Assembly: GCA_963828075.1 (NCBI GenBank)
Contig: CAWHDH010000017.1
Coordinates: forward strand, 620,001-684,000
Direction of reading: 5' to 3'
Length of the DNA: 64,000 bases
Origin: JACCYI01 sp963828075
GTDB taxonomy: Bacteria > Actinomycetota > Thermoleophilia > Solirubrobacterales > Solirubrobacteraceae
The position numbers and the translations under genes were made by a program. The notes under the pieces were generated by a model that searched no databases, was not told the origin of the DNA, and saw nothing but the letters and a program-made list of their open reading frames with translations. Each line of letters starts with the position of its first letter. The first letter of the stretch is position 1. This document shows, piece after piece, positions 48,533-58,788 of this stretch.

Positions 48533-50842
48533 ATGACCAGGATCCACCGACACCCCGGGGCCGACGTCATCCCGCTGCGCCCGGGTGATGACGAGGTCCT
48601 CCGCACCCGGCCGAAGCTCAAGAAGCTGCGCCTGCTGGCGCTGCTGAGCGGGCTCGGGGTCCTCGCCGGCGTGTCGGCCGCCTTCGGGATGCTGATGGCG
48701 GTCGCCGCCGACCTGCCGTCCCTCGAGCGCCTCGACGTCCCTGACCAGAACTCGACCCTCGAGGACCGGGCGGGGAAGCCGCTCGGCGTGCTGACCGGCA
48801 ACCAGAACCGCCTCCTGCTCGCCAAGGGACAGGTCCCGACGCTGATGGAGCACGCGATCATCGCGGTCGAGGACCGGCGCTTCTACACCAACGAGGGCGT
48901 CGACCTGCGAGGCACTGTGCGCGCCCTGTACCAGGACGTGCTGGCCGGCAAGGCGGTGCAGGGCGGCTCGACCATCACCCAGCAGTACGTCAAGAACGCC
49001 ACGGCCACCCAGAACGAGCGGACGCTGCTCAACAAGGTCCGCGAGGCGGCGCTGGCCTTCCACGTCACGCGCAAGTGGGACAAGGAGCGGATCCTCCGCA
49101 ACTACCTCAACTCGATCTACTTCGGCAACGGCGCGTACGGCGTCGAGGCGGCCGCGCGGACCTACTTCGGGTGGAACCACCCCGGCTGCGGCCTGCGCAA
49201 CAAGCCCCGCTGCGTCTCCAAGCTGCTGCCCGAGGAGGCCGCCCTGATCGCCGGGGTGGTCGCCTCGCCGAGCGGCTATGACCCGCTCGCCCATCCCGTC
49301 GCCGCCCAGAAGCGCCGCGACCTCGTCCTGCAGCGGATGCGCGAGCAGGGCTACCTGAACCCGGTCCAGTACCAGGACGCCCTGCGGGCGCCGATCCCGG
49401 ACGAGCTGCAGGTCGAGCCGCCCAAGGAGGAGACGAAGTACCCGTACTTCACGTCGTGGGTCAAGCAGCAGGTGGTCGACGAGCTCGGCGGCGGGCAGAT
49501 CGGCGCGCGGCGTGCGTTCGAGGGCGGGCTGCGGATCCGGACCACGATCGACTCCAAGCTCCAGGAGGCCGCCCAGGCGTCGGTCGACAAGTGGCTGGGC
49601 GGGCCGCCCGGCCCGGAGGCGGCCGTTGTGGTCCTCGACAACCGCACCGGCGAGGTGCGGGCGATGATCGGCGGCCCGAAGGACGAGTACAACCAGCGTC
49701 CGTTCAACCTCGCCACGCAGGGCCAGCGCCAGCCCGGCTCGGCGTTCAAGCCGTTCGTGCTCGCCCAGGCGCTGTCCGACGGCATCTCGCCCAGCTCGAC
49801 CTGGGCCTCGCGCAAGCTGACGATCAAGGTCCCGAACTCGTCGGAGAAGTTCGTCGTCAACAACTACGAGAACGCGTACTCCGGCGCGTCGACGCTCGCG
49901 CACGCCACCACGTTCTCCGACAACACGGTCTACGCGCAGGTCGGCATCCGCGTCGGGACGCGCAAGATCGCCCGGCTGGCGCGCAAGATGGGGATCCGCA
50001 CGCCGGTGTCGAGCAACTACGCGATGACGCTCGGCGGTCTGCGGGAAGGGGTGACGCCGCTCGACCTCGCGCACTCCTACCTGACGTTCGTCCGCGGTGG
50101 CAAGCTCACGTACGGGTCGCTGAGCGCCGGCGCCGACCGTTACAAGGGCGGGCTGCGCCACGTACCGGGCCCGCCCGGGATCGAGTCGATCCTGCGCGGC
50201 AAGAAGGGGGACGCCGAGCACGTCAGGCTCCCGGGCGGCGAGAAGGCCCGCAACCGCACGCGCGAGCGCCGCGTCCTGCCCGAGGCCGTCGCCGCCCAGA
50301 CGCGGGCGATCCTCGCCACCGTGGTCAAGGACGGCACGGGGAAGCGGGCTTCGCTCGGCCCCGAGCAGCTGGCGGCGGGCAAGACGGGGACGACCGAGAA
50401 CTACTCGGACGCGTGGTTCGTCGGCTGGTCGCAGCGCTACACGATGGCCGTCTGGGTCGGCTACCCGGACGGGTTCAAGCCGATGAAGACCGAGTGGCGC
50501 GGCGAGCCGGTCGCGGGCGGCACCTATCCCGCCGCGATCTGGGCCGACTTCATGAAGGCCGCCATCGCGTTGACCGCCGGCAAGGACGAGAAGAAGCCCG
50601 ACGGCGTCGCCCCGGGAGCCGAGGACTCGACGGCGCCGCCGGCCGGGCCGGCGGCGACCGCCGCCCCGTCGACGCCGCAAGCGCCCCCGACGGGCGGCGG
50701 CGCCGCACCCACCGCCCCGAACCAGCCCGAGCAGCCACCCGCGCAGCCGCCCGCGGCGCCGACGCCCGCGCCCGTGGTCCCGCCCGCGGACGGAGGCGGC
50801 GGGGCGGCCCCGCCGGGCGGCGGCGCAGCGCCTCCGGACTAG
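48533..50842 (+). CDS. class A penicillin-binding protein (PBP1-type)
   Basis: A 769-residue bifunctional peptidoglycan synthase. One membrane segment near residues 35-60; glycosyltransferase family 51 domain with E113 in EDRRFYTNEGVD, GGSTITQQYVKN and ILRNYLNSIYFGNGAYGVEAAA; transpeptidase domain with Ser403 in SAFK, SDN at 462-464 and KTG at 617-619. A cysteine pair in HPGCGLRNKPRC is an insert near the junction. The last 100 residues are a Pro/Ala/Gly-rich tail. ATG 48533 is the best start; no strong ribosome binding site. Stop overlaps that of convergent mpg. Confidence 0.94.
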   Translation: MTRIHRHPGADVIPLRPGDDEVLRTRPKLKKLRLLALLSGLGVLAGVSAAFGMLMAVAADLPSLERLDVPDQNSTLEDRAGKPLGVLTGNQNRLLLAKGQVPTLMEHAIIAVEDRRFYTNEGVDLRGTVRALYQDVLAGKAVQGGSTITQQYVKNATATQNERTLLNKVREAALAFHVTRKWDKERILRNYLNSIYFGNGAYGVEAAARTYFGWNHPGCGLRNKPRCVSKLLPEEAALIAGVVASPSGYDPLAHPVAAQKRRDLVLQRMREQGYLNPVQYQDALRAPIPDELQVEPPKEETKYPYFTSWVKQQVVDELGGGQIGARRAFEGGLRIRTTIDSKLQEAAQASVDKWLGGPPGPEAAVVVLDNRTGEVRAMIGGPKDEYNQRPFNLATQGQRQPGSAFKPFVLAQALSDGISPSSTWASRKLTIKVPNSSEKFVVNNYENAYSGASTLAHATTFSDNTVYAQVGIRVGTRKIARLARKMGIRTPVSSNYAMTLGGLREGVTPLDLAHSYLTFVRGGKLTYGSLSAGADRYKGGLRHVPGPPGIESILRGKKGDAEHVRLPGGEKARNRTRERRVLPEAVAAQTRAILATVVKDGTGKRASLGPEQLAAGKTGTTENYSDAWFVGWSQRYTMAVWVGYPDGFKPMKTEWRGEPVAGGTYPAAIWADFMKAAIALTAGKDEKKPDGVAPGAEDSTAPPAGPAATAAPSTPQAPPTGGGAAPTAPNQPEQPPAQPPAAPTPAPVVPPADGGGGAAPPGGGAAPPD

Positions 50843-51435
50843 CGGAGCAGGGCCGTCGGCCAGGGGCGCGAGACCGAGCGCGACCCCGCGGCGCAGAAGC
50901 GCCACGGCAGCTCGGTCGCCTTGGTGATCCCGATCCGCTCGCTCACGACCAGCCGCGGCGGCTCGGTGCCGGTCGGGCGGGGGCCGATCGTGATCGGGCC
51001 GGTCATGAGGTCCGTGCCGTTCTCGGTCAGCTCGATGCCGAGCGCCTGGCAGAGCTTGCCGGGGCCTGAGCAGAGCTCCTCCGGCCGCTCCCGGCCGCGC
51101 CGGGCGCCCATCTCGCCGAGGCCGGCGAGCGGCTCGAGCGCGCGGATGAGCACGGCGGCGCCGGTCCCGGCCGGCTCGCAGACCGCGTTGAGCATGGCGT
51201 GGATCCCGTAGGAGCGATACACGTACGCGCGGCCCGGCGGCCCGAACAGGACGCGGGTCCGCGGCGTCAGGCCCACGAACGCGTGGCAGGCGGGCTCTGA
51301 CTCGTGGTAGGCCTCGGTCTCGACGATCGCGCCCGCGCAGCCGCCGTGGCGCACGACGCAGCCGACCAGATCGCGCGCGACCGCGAGGACGGGGCGCGCG
51401 TAGAACGCGGCCGGGAGCACGGGCGCCGGCGCCAC
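50839..51435 (-). CDS. mpg: 3-methyladenine DNA glycosylase, AAG/Mpg family
   Basis: A 198-residue base-excision repair enzyme removing alkylated purines. FYARPVLAVARDLVGCVV, ETEAYHESEPACHAFVGLTPRTRVLFGPPGRAYVYRSYGIHAMLNAV and SGPGKLCQALGI are family motifs. There is no ATG; GTG 51435, 11 nt after argH, is taken as start, though an upstream CTG overlapping the argH stop cannot be excluded. Probably co-transcribed with argH. Confidence 0.9.
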   Translation of the reverse strand: MAPAPVLPAAFYARPVLAVARDLVGCVVRHGGCAGAIVETEAYHESEPACHAFVGLTPRTRVLFGPPGRAYVYRSYGIHAMLNAVCEPAGTGAAVLIRALEPLAGLGEMGARRGRERPEELCSGPGKLCQALGIELTENGTDLMTGPITIGPRPTGTEPPRLVVSERIGITKATELPWRFCAAGSRSVSRPWPTALLR

Positions 51436-51446
51436 GGCAAGGCGTG

Positions 51447-52817
<1,371 letters not shown>

Positions 52818-52837
52818 GGTCGGGCATGATGCCGGGG

Positions 52838-53467
52838 ATGGAGCTCGACGTGCGCCCCGCCTGGCGCGAGGACGACGCGGCCGCCGGCCTGCTGTACGCG
52901 TCGGCCGCGCCGTACTACGACGCCTACGCCGGCGGCGAGCGCCGCGCGCGGCGGCTCCTCGACCGGATGTGGCCGCAGCCCGGCCACACGGCGAGCTTCT
53001 CGGTCAGCCAGGTCGCCGTGGCCGACGGGGAGGTCCTCGGCGTGCTGGCCGGCTTCCCGCTGCGCCAGGGCGGCGAGCTCGCCAACCGCTTCGTGGCGCT
53101 GTCGGTGCGACGCCTGCCGCCGTGGCGCTGGCCCGGCGTGGCCCGTCACCTGCGGGCGGCCGGGCGCGTGACGCCGCGCCCGCCGGTCGACGCCTTCTAC
53201 GTCGACGGCCTCGCGGTCGCGGCGCGCGCCCGGCGGCGCGGGGTGGCGACGGCGCTGCTCGACGAGGCGACGCGCCTGGCCGTGGAGCACGGGGCGTCGG
53301 GGATCGCGCTGGACACGGGGATCGCCAACGCGGGGGCGCGCGCGCTCTACGCCGCCGCCGGGTTCGAGGAGGTCGAGATCCGCCCGGCGCCGGACGCGCG
53401 CACCGAGCGCGCCATCGGCGGGCCCGGCTTCGTCTCCTACTTCCGGGCGGTGCCGGTGCTCAGATGA
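52838..53467 (+). CDS. GNAT-family N-acetyltransferase
   Basis: About 209 residues. The acetyl-CoA motif is YVDGLAVAARARRRGVATALLDEATRLA, then IALDTGIANAGARALYAAAGFEEVE. ATGs at 52826, 52829 and 52838 are in frame; the last is preferred because CATGAT at 52825-52830 resembles a -10 box, which would put the start point next to it. Divergent from argH; its stop overlaps the end of the convergent degT gene by 8 nt. Substrate unknown. Confidence 0.88.
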   Translation: MELDVRPAWREDDAAAGLLYASAAPYYDAYAGGERRARRLLDRMWPQPGHTASFSVSQVAVADGEVLGVLAGFPLRQGGELANRFVALSVRRLPPWRWPGVARHLRAAGRVTPRPPVDAFYVDGLAVAARARRRGVATALLDEATRLAVEHGASGIALDTGIANAGARALYAAAGFEEVEIRPAPDARTERAIGGPGFVSYFRAVPVLR

Positions 53468-54602
53468 CGCGCTCGAGCGCCTCGGCCACGCGGGTGACCT
53501 GACCCTCGGTCATCTCGGGGAAGAACGGCAGCGCGACCGAGCGCTCGGCGACGTCCTCGCAGATCGGGAACTCGCCCGGGCGGTGCCCGAAGCGCTCGCG
53601 GTAGAACGACATCAGGTGGATGGCCGGCAGGTAGGGCTTGGACTGGACCCCGAGCTGACGCAGGCCGAGGATGGTCTGGTCGCGGTCCACGTCGTGGGGA
53701 AGCTGGACGACCCACACGAACCAGCCGCGCTCGTTGCCTCCCAGGTCCTCGCATGGCAGCGACAGGCCGCGCTCGGCGGCCAGCGGCGCGAGCGCCTCGC
53801 GATAGCAGGCGGCGACCCGCGCGCGGCCCTCGAGCAGCCCGTCGAGCCGCTCGAGCTGGACGAGGCCGATCGCGCACGCGATGTCCGAGAGCCGGTAGTT
53901 GAAGCCGAGGCGGTCGTGGTCCAGCCACCCCATGTCGGGAGCGCGGCCCTGGTTGCGCTCGGAGTCGACGCGGACCTTGTGGTCGTCGGACCCGGTGACG
54001 ACCATGCCGCCCTCGCCGGTGGTGAGCTGCTTGTTGGCGTAGAAGCCGAACGCGGCCGGGTGCCCGCGCCCGCCCACCGGCGTCCCGTCGGCATAGCGGG
54101 CGCCGAGCGCCTCGCACGCGTCCTCGACGATCGGCAGCCCGTGGACCTCGAGCGCCGGCACGTCGGCCGGGTAGCCGAAGATGTGGACCGGGAGGATCGC
54201 CGACGTACGCGGGGTGATCGCGGCCGCGGCCGCGGCGGGATCGAGGTTCAGCGACACGGGGTCGATGTCGGCGAACACCGGCCGGGCGTGCTCGTAGAGG
54301 ATCGCGTTGGCCGACGCCACGAAGGAGAACGGCGACGTCACGACCTCGTCGCCCTCGCCCACGCCGACCGCGCGCAGGCCGAGGTGCAGCCCCGCCGTGC
54401 CGGAGGACACCGCGCTCCCGTGGCGGGCGCCGACGCGGGCGGCGAAGGCGGCCTCGAACGCGGGGACCCGGGGGCCGAGGGAGAGCTGGCCCGAGCGCAG
54501 GACCTCGAGGACCGCGACCTCCTCCTCGATCCCGATCACCGGTCGGGCCAGCGGGAGGACCTCCAGCTCGGTCGGTGTCAACGGCGTATTCACGAGTGCC
54601 AT
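53460..54602 (-). CDS. DegT/DnrJ/EryC1-family PLP aminotransferase
   Basis: A 380-residue sugar aminotransferase-type protein. GSGTAGLHL-like region SSGTAGLHLGLRAVGVGEGDEVVTSPFSFVA, VEDACEALGARY, and the PLP lysine in FYANKQLTTGEGGMVVT. Families of this type transaminate nucleotide-linked keto sugars for envelope glycans. Its ATG shares a base with the cimA stop, so it is in the branched-chain amino acid operon, an unexpected place with no other sugar genes near. Confidence 0.9.
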   Translation of the reverse strand: MALVNTPLTPTELEVLPLARPVIGIEEEVAVLEVLRSGQLSLGPRVPAFEAAFAARVGARHGSAVSSGTAGLHLGLRAVGVGEGDEVVTSPFSFVASANAILYEHARPVFADIDPVSLNLDPAAAAAAITPRTSAILPVHIFGYPADVPALEVHGLPIVEDACEALGARYADGTPVGGRGHPAAFGFYANKQLTTGEGGMVVTGSDDHKVRVDSERNQGRAPDMGWLDHDRLGFNYRLSDIACAIGLVQLERLDGLLEGRARVAACYREALAPLAAERGLSLPCEDLGGNERGWFVWVVQLPHDVDRDQTILGLRQLGVQSKPYLPAIHLMSFYRERFGHRPGEFPICEDVAERSVALPFFPEMTEGQVTRVAEALERVI

Positions 54603-56230
54603 CAGCCTAGTCCTCCGGTCGGCGGCGAGGAGGTCAGGCGCGGTCCCTCGACCTCGAGGTGGCGGGCCGTGCGGTCGTGCTGGACGCGGCCGGGCAGCAT
54701 GCCGGCCTCCAGCGAGTCCACGAGCGCGTCCCAGGAGGCCTCGATGACGTTCTCGTGCACGCCGATCGCGCCCCAGGAGTCGGTGCCGTCGCTCGCGTCG
54801 AGCAGGACGCGCGTCACCGCCCCCGTCGCCTTCCACTCGTCGAGGATGCGGACCTTGTAGTTGACCAGCTTGATGTCGCGCAGATGCGGATAAGTCGCCC
54901 CGATCGCCCCGCGAAGCGCCTGGTCGAGCGCGTTGACGGGGCCGTTGCCCTCGGCGGTGTGGACGTAGCGTTCCCCTTGTACCCAGATCTTGATCGTCGC
55001 CTCGGTCTGAACGCGGCCGTCCTCGCGCTTCTCCGCGATCACGCGCCAGGACTCGAGGCGGAAGAGCGGCTCGTAGTCGCCCGTCTCGCGCCGGATCAGG
55101 AGGTCGAAGGACCCGTCCGCGGCCTCGAACTGGAAGCCGGCGTGCTCGAGCTCCTTGACGCGCTCGATGACCCGCGCCGCCGTCGCGTCGTCGAGGTCGA
55201 CGCCGCGGGCCGCCGCCCGCGACAGCACGGTGCCCTTGCCGGCGAGCTCGGAGATCAGCAGCTCGCGCGCGTTCCCGACCGCCGCCGGCTCGACGTGTTC
55301 GAAGGTGGCGGGGTCGGCGTTCACGCCGGCGACGTGCATCCCGCCCTTGTGGGCGAAGGCGTTGGACCCGACGTACGGCTGGTCGGGATCCGGCGTGAAG
55401 TTCAGGAGCTCGTCGACGTAGTGCGCGGTGGCGGTGAGGTGGGGCAGCCGGTCGGGGCCCAGGCACTCGAGGCCGAGCTTGAGCTCGAGGTTGGGGAGGA
55501 TCGAGGTCAGGTTGGCGTTCCCGCAGCGCTCGCCGTACCCGTTGAGCGTGCCCTGGACCATCGTGGCGCCGGCCTGCACGGCGGCGATCGAGTTGGCCAC
55601 GCCGCACTCGGCGTCGTTGTGGGCGTGGATGGCGACGGCGACGTCGAGCGCCGCGACGACCTCGGCGGTCACCGCCCCCACGTCGTGCGGGAGCGTCGCG
55701 CCGTTGGTGTCGCAGAGCGTTACGTACTCGGCGCCGGCGCCGGCGGCGGCGCGCAGGCAGGCCATGGCGTAGTCGCGATCGGCGCGCCAGCCGTCGAAGA
55801 AGTGCTCGGCGTCGTAGACCACGCGCTTGCCGGCGGCGACCAGGAAGGCGACGGAGTCGGCGATCATCGCGAGGTTCTCCTCGGGCGTGACGCGCGTGAC
55901 CTTCTCGAGGTGCAGGCTCCAGGTCTTGCCGACGATCGTGCACACCGGCGCGAAGCTCTCGGCCAGGATCCGCAGCGACGGGTCGCGATCCGCCGACACG
56001 TCGCGCCGGCGGGTCATGCCGAAGGCCGCGACATCGGCGCGGAAGGACTCGCCCGCCAGGCGCTCGAAGAGCTCGGCCTCCTTCGGGTTCGAGGCCGGGA
56101 ACCCGGCCTCGATCATGTGGATCCCGAGCCCGTCGAGCGCGTGCGCGACCCGCACCTTCTCCTCCGCCGAGAGCGACATGCCCTCCCCCTGCATCCCGTC
56201 GCGCAGGGTGCAGTCATAGGCGAGGATCAC
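54602..56230 (-). CDS. cimA: citramalate synthase (2-isopropylmalate synthase family)
   Basis: A 542-residue DRE-TIM metallolyase. DCTLRDGMQGEGMSLSAEEKVRVAHALDGLGI, AGFPASNPKEAELF, HAHNDAECGVANSIAAVQAGATMVQGTLNGYGERCGNANL and AFAHKGGMHVAG match the long citramalate synthase subfamily, not LeuA. It condenses pyruvate with acetyl-CoA to (R)-citramalate. The C-terminal LeuA-like regulatory domain (from about residue 390) is present, so isoleucine feedback is likely. GTG 56230 overlaps the ilvE stop as GTGA. Confidence 0.9.
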   Translation of the reverse strand: MILAYDCTLRDGMQGEGMSLSAEEKVRVAHALDGLGIHMIEAGFPASNPKEAELFERLAGESFRADVAAFGMTRRRDVSADRDPSLRILAESFAPVCTIVGKTWSLHLEKVTRVTPEENLAMIADSVAFLVAAGKRVVYDAEHFFDGWRADRDYAMACLRAAAGAGAEYVTLCDTNGATLPHDVGAVTAEVVAALDVAVAIHAHNDAECGVANSIAAVQAGATMVQGTLNGYGERCGNANLTSILPNLELKLGLECLGPDRLPHLTATAHYVDELLNFTPDPDQPYVGSNAFAHKGGMHVAGVNADPATFEHVEPAAVGNARELLISELAGKGTVLSRAAARGVDLDDATAARVIERVKELEHAGFQFEAADGSFDLLIRRETGDYEPLFRLESWRVIAEKREDGRVQTEATIKIWVQGERYVHTAEGNGPVNALDQALRGAIGATYPHLRDIKLVNYKVRILDEWKATGAVTRVLLDASDGTDSWGAIGVHENVIEASWDALVDSLEAGMLPGRVQHDRTARHLEVEGPRLTSSPPTGGLG

Positions 56231-57174
56231 GGCGTGGTGGGCGCCGGGGCCGGGCTTTGCACGACGTCGAGCCACTCGGCGTAGCGCTCGGAGCGGCCGT
56301 GCAGCGCGTCCTCGTAGGCCCGCTGGACGACCAGGGTGATCTCACCCGGGCGACCGTCGGCGACCGCGTGGTCGTCGACCTCGCGCACGGGGACGAGCTC
56401 GGCGGCGGTCCCGCACATGAAGACCTCGTCGGCCAGATAGAGCTCGGCGCGCGCGATGTCACGCTCGACGACGTCGTAACCGAGGTCGCGGGCGATCTGG
56501 ATGACCGACTTGCGCGAGATCCCGTCGAGGATCGAAGCGGTCTGCGGCGGCGTGTAGATGACGCCGTCGCGGACGATGAACAGGTTCTCCCCCGAGCCCT
56601 CGCAGACGTGCCCGAGGTGGTCGAGCAGGATCGCCTCCTCGTAGCCGGCCTTGTGCGACTCGATCTTGGCCAGCACCGAGTTCAGGTACTGGCCCGAGGC
56701 CTTGGCCTGCGGGATCAGCGCGTCGGGGCCGATGCGCCGCCAGGACGAGACCTTCGCGCGCACGCCGACGTTCTTGGAGTCCTCGCCGAGGTAGGCGCCC
56801 CAGCTCCAGCAGGCGATCGCCACGTCGACGCGCGCCTCGAGCGGGAACAGCCCCATGGTCCCGTAGCCGCGAAAGACGATCGGGCGGATGTAGCAGGAGG
56901 CCAGGCCGTTGCGGGCGATCGTCTCGTGCGTCGCCGAGCGGATCTCCTCGCGCGTGTAGGGGACCGGCATGTAGTAGAGCTCTGAGGACTTGAAGAGCCG
57001 GTCGATGTGGTCCTGGTGGCGGAAGATCGCCGTCCCGCGCGGGGTGTCATAGGCCCGGACGCCCTCGAACACGCCGGTCCCGTAGTGCAGGCCGTGGGTG
57101 AGTACGTGCACCTTCGCGTCCTCCCAGGCGACGAGCTCCCCGTTCATCCAGATGAGGTCCGCGGCGTTCTGCAC
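56227..57174 (-). CDS. ilvE: branched-chain amino acid aminotransferase
   Basis: A 315-residue fold-IV PLP enzyme performing the last step of Ile, Val and Leu synthesis. IWMNGELVAWEDAKVHVLTHGLHYGTGVFEGVRAY, the PLP lysine in LAKIESHKAGYEEAILLD and EGSGENLFIVRDG are present. GTG 57174 has AGGAG about 8 nt upstream. It follows leuB by 22 nt. Confidence 0.95.
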   Translation of the reverse strand: MQNAADLIWMNGELVAWEDAKVHVLTHGLHYGTGVFEGVRAYDTPRGTAIFRHQDHIDRLFKSSELYYMPVPYTREEIRSATHETIARNGLASCYIRPIVFRGYGTMGLFPLEARVDVAIACWSWGAYLGEDSKNVGVRAKVSSWRRIGPDALIPQAKASGQYLNSVLAKIESHKAGYEEAILLDHLGHVCEGSGENLFIVRDGVIYTPPQTASILDGISRKSVIQIARDLGYDVVERDIARAELYLADEVFMCGTAAELVPVREVDDHAVADGRPGEITLVVQRAYEDALHGRSERYAEWLDVVQSPAPAPTTP

Positions 57175-57196
57175 TTGGTCGTACTCCTGCTGGTAG

Positions 57197-58228
57197 TCAG
57201 AGTTCGGCCAGCACGGCCTGCGTAGCCTCGGCGGTGGTCGCCGAGCCGCCGAGGTCGGCGGTGCGCAGTCCGGCCGCGAGGGCCCGGTCGACCGCCGATT
57301 CTACGGCAGCGGCCTCGGACTCCATCTGAAGTCCATGCCGGAGCATGAGCGCGGCGGAGAGGAACATGGCCAGCGGGTTGGCGATCCCGCGGCCCGCGAT
57401 GTCAGGCGCCGAGCCGTGGACGGGCTCGAACAGCCCGGGCGTCCCGGCCTCGCCGAGCGACGCGCTGGGGAGCATCCCGATCGAGCCCGAGAGCATCGCG
57501 GCCTCGTCGGAGAGGATGTCCCCGAACAGGTTCTCGGTGAGGATGACGTCGAAGTGGCGCGGGGCGGCGATGAGCTTCATCGCGGCGTTGTCGACGAGCA
57601 GGTGCTCGAGCTCGATGCTGGGGAACTCCTCGGAATGCACGCGCACGACGACCTCGCGCCACAGGCGGCTGGACTCCATGACGTTGGCCTTGTCGACGCT
57701 GGTCACCCGGCTGCGCGCGGAGGCGAAGCCGCGGCGGGCGATCCGCTCGATCTCGCCGACGGAGTAGGTGCAGGTGTCGTAGGCGGTGTCGCCGTCACGG
57801 CCGGAGGCGCCGAAGTAGATCCCGCCCGTGAGCTCGCGGACCACCAGCAGGTCGGTGCCCTCGATCAGCTCGCGCTTGAGCGGGCTCGCGTCGTAGAGCG
57901 CCGGGACCGGGCGGACCGGCCGCAGGTTGGCGAACAGGCCGAGGGCCTTTCGCAGGCCGAGCAGGCCCTGCTCGGGGCGCGGGGCGGCCGGGTCGGTGGT
58001 GTCCCACTTGGGCCCGCCGACGGCGGCGAGCAGCACGGCGTCGGCCTGGTGCGCCGCGGCGAGCGTCGCGTCGGTCAGCGCGGTGCCGTGGGTGTCGATG
58101 GCGGCGCCGCCGAAGACGTGCGGCTCGTACTCGAGCCCGGGCGCCACCACGTCGAGGACGCGGATCGCCTCGGCCATGATCTCCGGCCCGATCCCGTCGC
58201 CGGGCAGCGTGACGATGTGGGCGCTCAT
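57197..58228 (-). CDS. leuB: 3-isopropylmalate (or 3-methylmalate) dehydrogenase
   Basis: A 343-residue decarboxylating dehydrogenase. LPGDGIGPEIMAEAIRVL, GLRKALGLFANLRPVRPVP, ELTGGIYFG, TSVDKANVMESSRLWREVV and PVHGSAPDIAGRGIANPLA are typical of LeuB. Beside cimA it may also oxidise 3-methylmalate to 2-oxobutyrate. ATG 58228 overlaps the leuD stop (ATGA). Confidence 0.94.
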   Translation of the reverse strand: MSAHIVTLPGDGIGPEIMAEAIRVLDVVAPGLEYEPHVFGGAAIDTHGTALTDATLAAAHQADAVLLAAVGGPKWDTTDPAAPRPEQGLLGLRKALGLFANLRPVRPVPALYDASPLKRELIEGTDLLVVRELTGGIYFGASGRDGDTAYDTCTYSVGEIERIARRGFASARSRVTSVDKANVMESSRLWREVVVRVHSEEFPSIELEHLLVDNAAMKLIAAPRHFDVILTENLFGDILSDEAAMLSGSIGMLPSASLGEAGTPGLFEPVHGSAPDIAGRGIANPLAMFLSAALMLRHGLQMESEAAAVESAVDRALAAGLRTADLGGSATTAEATQAVLAEL

Positions 58229-58788
58229 AGCGCGGTGGTGGCCGGCAGCGGCGGGGTCTGGGCCTCGTAGGCGTCGATCGCATCGGTCTGCTGGAGCGTC
58301 AGCGCGATGTCGTCGAGGCCGTTGAGCAGGCGGTGGCGGATCTCGCCGTCGAGCTCGAAGGGCACGCTGCGGCCGGCGAAGCGGACCTCGAGCGCCTCGA
58401 GGTCGACCTCCGCGGGCCCAGGCGCGGCCTCGATCAGGGCCCGCACGTCGGCCTCGGGCAGCCGTACTGGCAGGAGCCCGATCTTCGTGCAGTTCGAGAA
58501 GAAGATGTCGGCGAAGCTCGGGGCGACGATCGCCTTGAAGCCGTAGTCCTGCAGGCCCCACGGCGCGTGCTCGCGGCTCGAGCCGCAGCCGAAGTCCGGC
58601 CCGGTCACGAGGATCGGGTTGACCGGCAGGTCCCAGCCGGGCTGCTCGCGCCACTCGGCGAACAGGAACTGGCCGAAGCCGGTGCGCTCGACCCGCTTGA
58701 GGTAGCGCGCGGGCATGATCTGGTCGGTGTCGACGCTCGCGCGGTCGAGCACGGTGACGTCGCCGGAAACAATCCGAATCGGGTCCAT
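58225..58788 (-). CDS. leuD: isopropylmalate isomerase small subunit
   Basis: A 187-residue swivel-domain protein. VDTDQIMPARYLKRVERTGFGQFLF, FGCGSSREHAPWGLQDYGFKAIVAPSFADIFFSN are family motifs. With LeuC it isomerises 2- to 3-isopropylmalate, and citramalate to 3-methylmalate in a CimA route. ATG 58788 overlaps the leuC TAA. Confidence 0.95.
   Translation of the reverse strand: MDPIRIVSGDVTVLDRASVDTDQIMPARYLKRVERTGFGQFLFAEWREQPGWDLPVNPILVTGPDFGCGSSREHAPWGLQDYGFKAIVAPSFADIFFSNCTKIGLLPVRLPEADVRALIEAAPGPAEVDLEALEVRFAGRSVPFELDGEIRHRLLNGLDDIALTLQQTDAIDAYEAQTPPLPATTAL

Noticed and set aside
47687..50905. Very long minus-strand open frame opposite the penicillin-binding protein gene
   Set aside because: It mirrors a gene with clear catalytic motifs, is rich in Arg, Gly and Ala, has no domain, and is expected by chance at this GC content. 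The same holds for long frames opposite the GGDEF-EAL, fadD/rseP and other genes.
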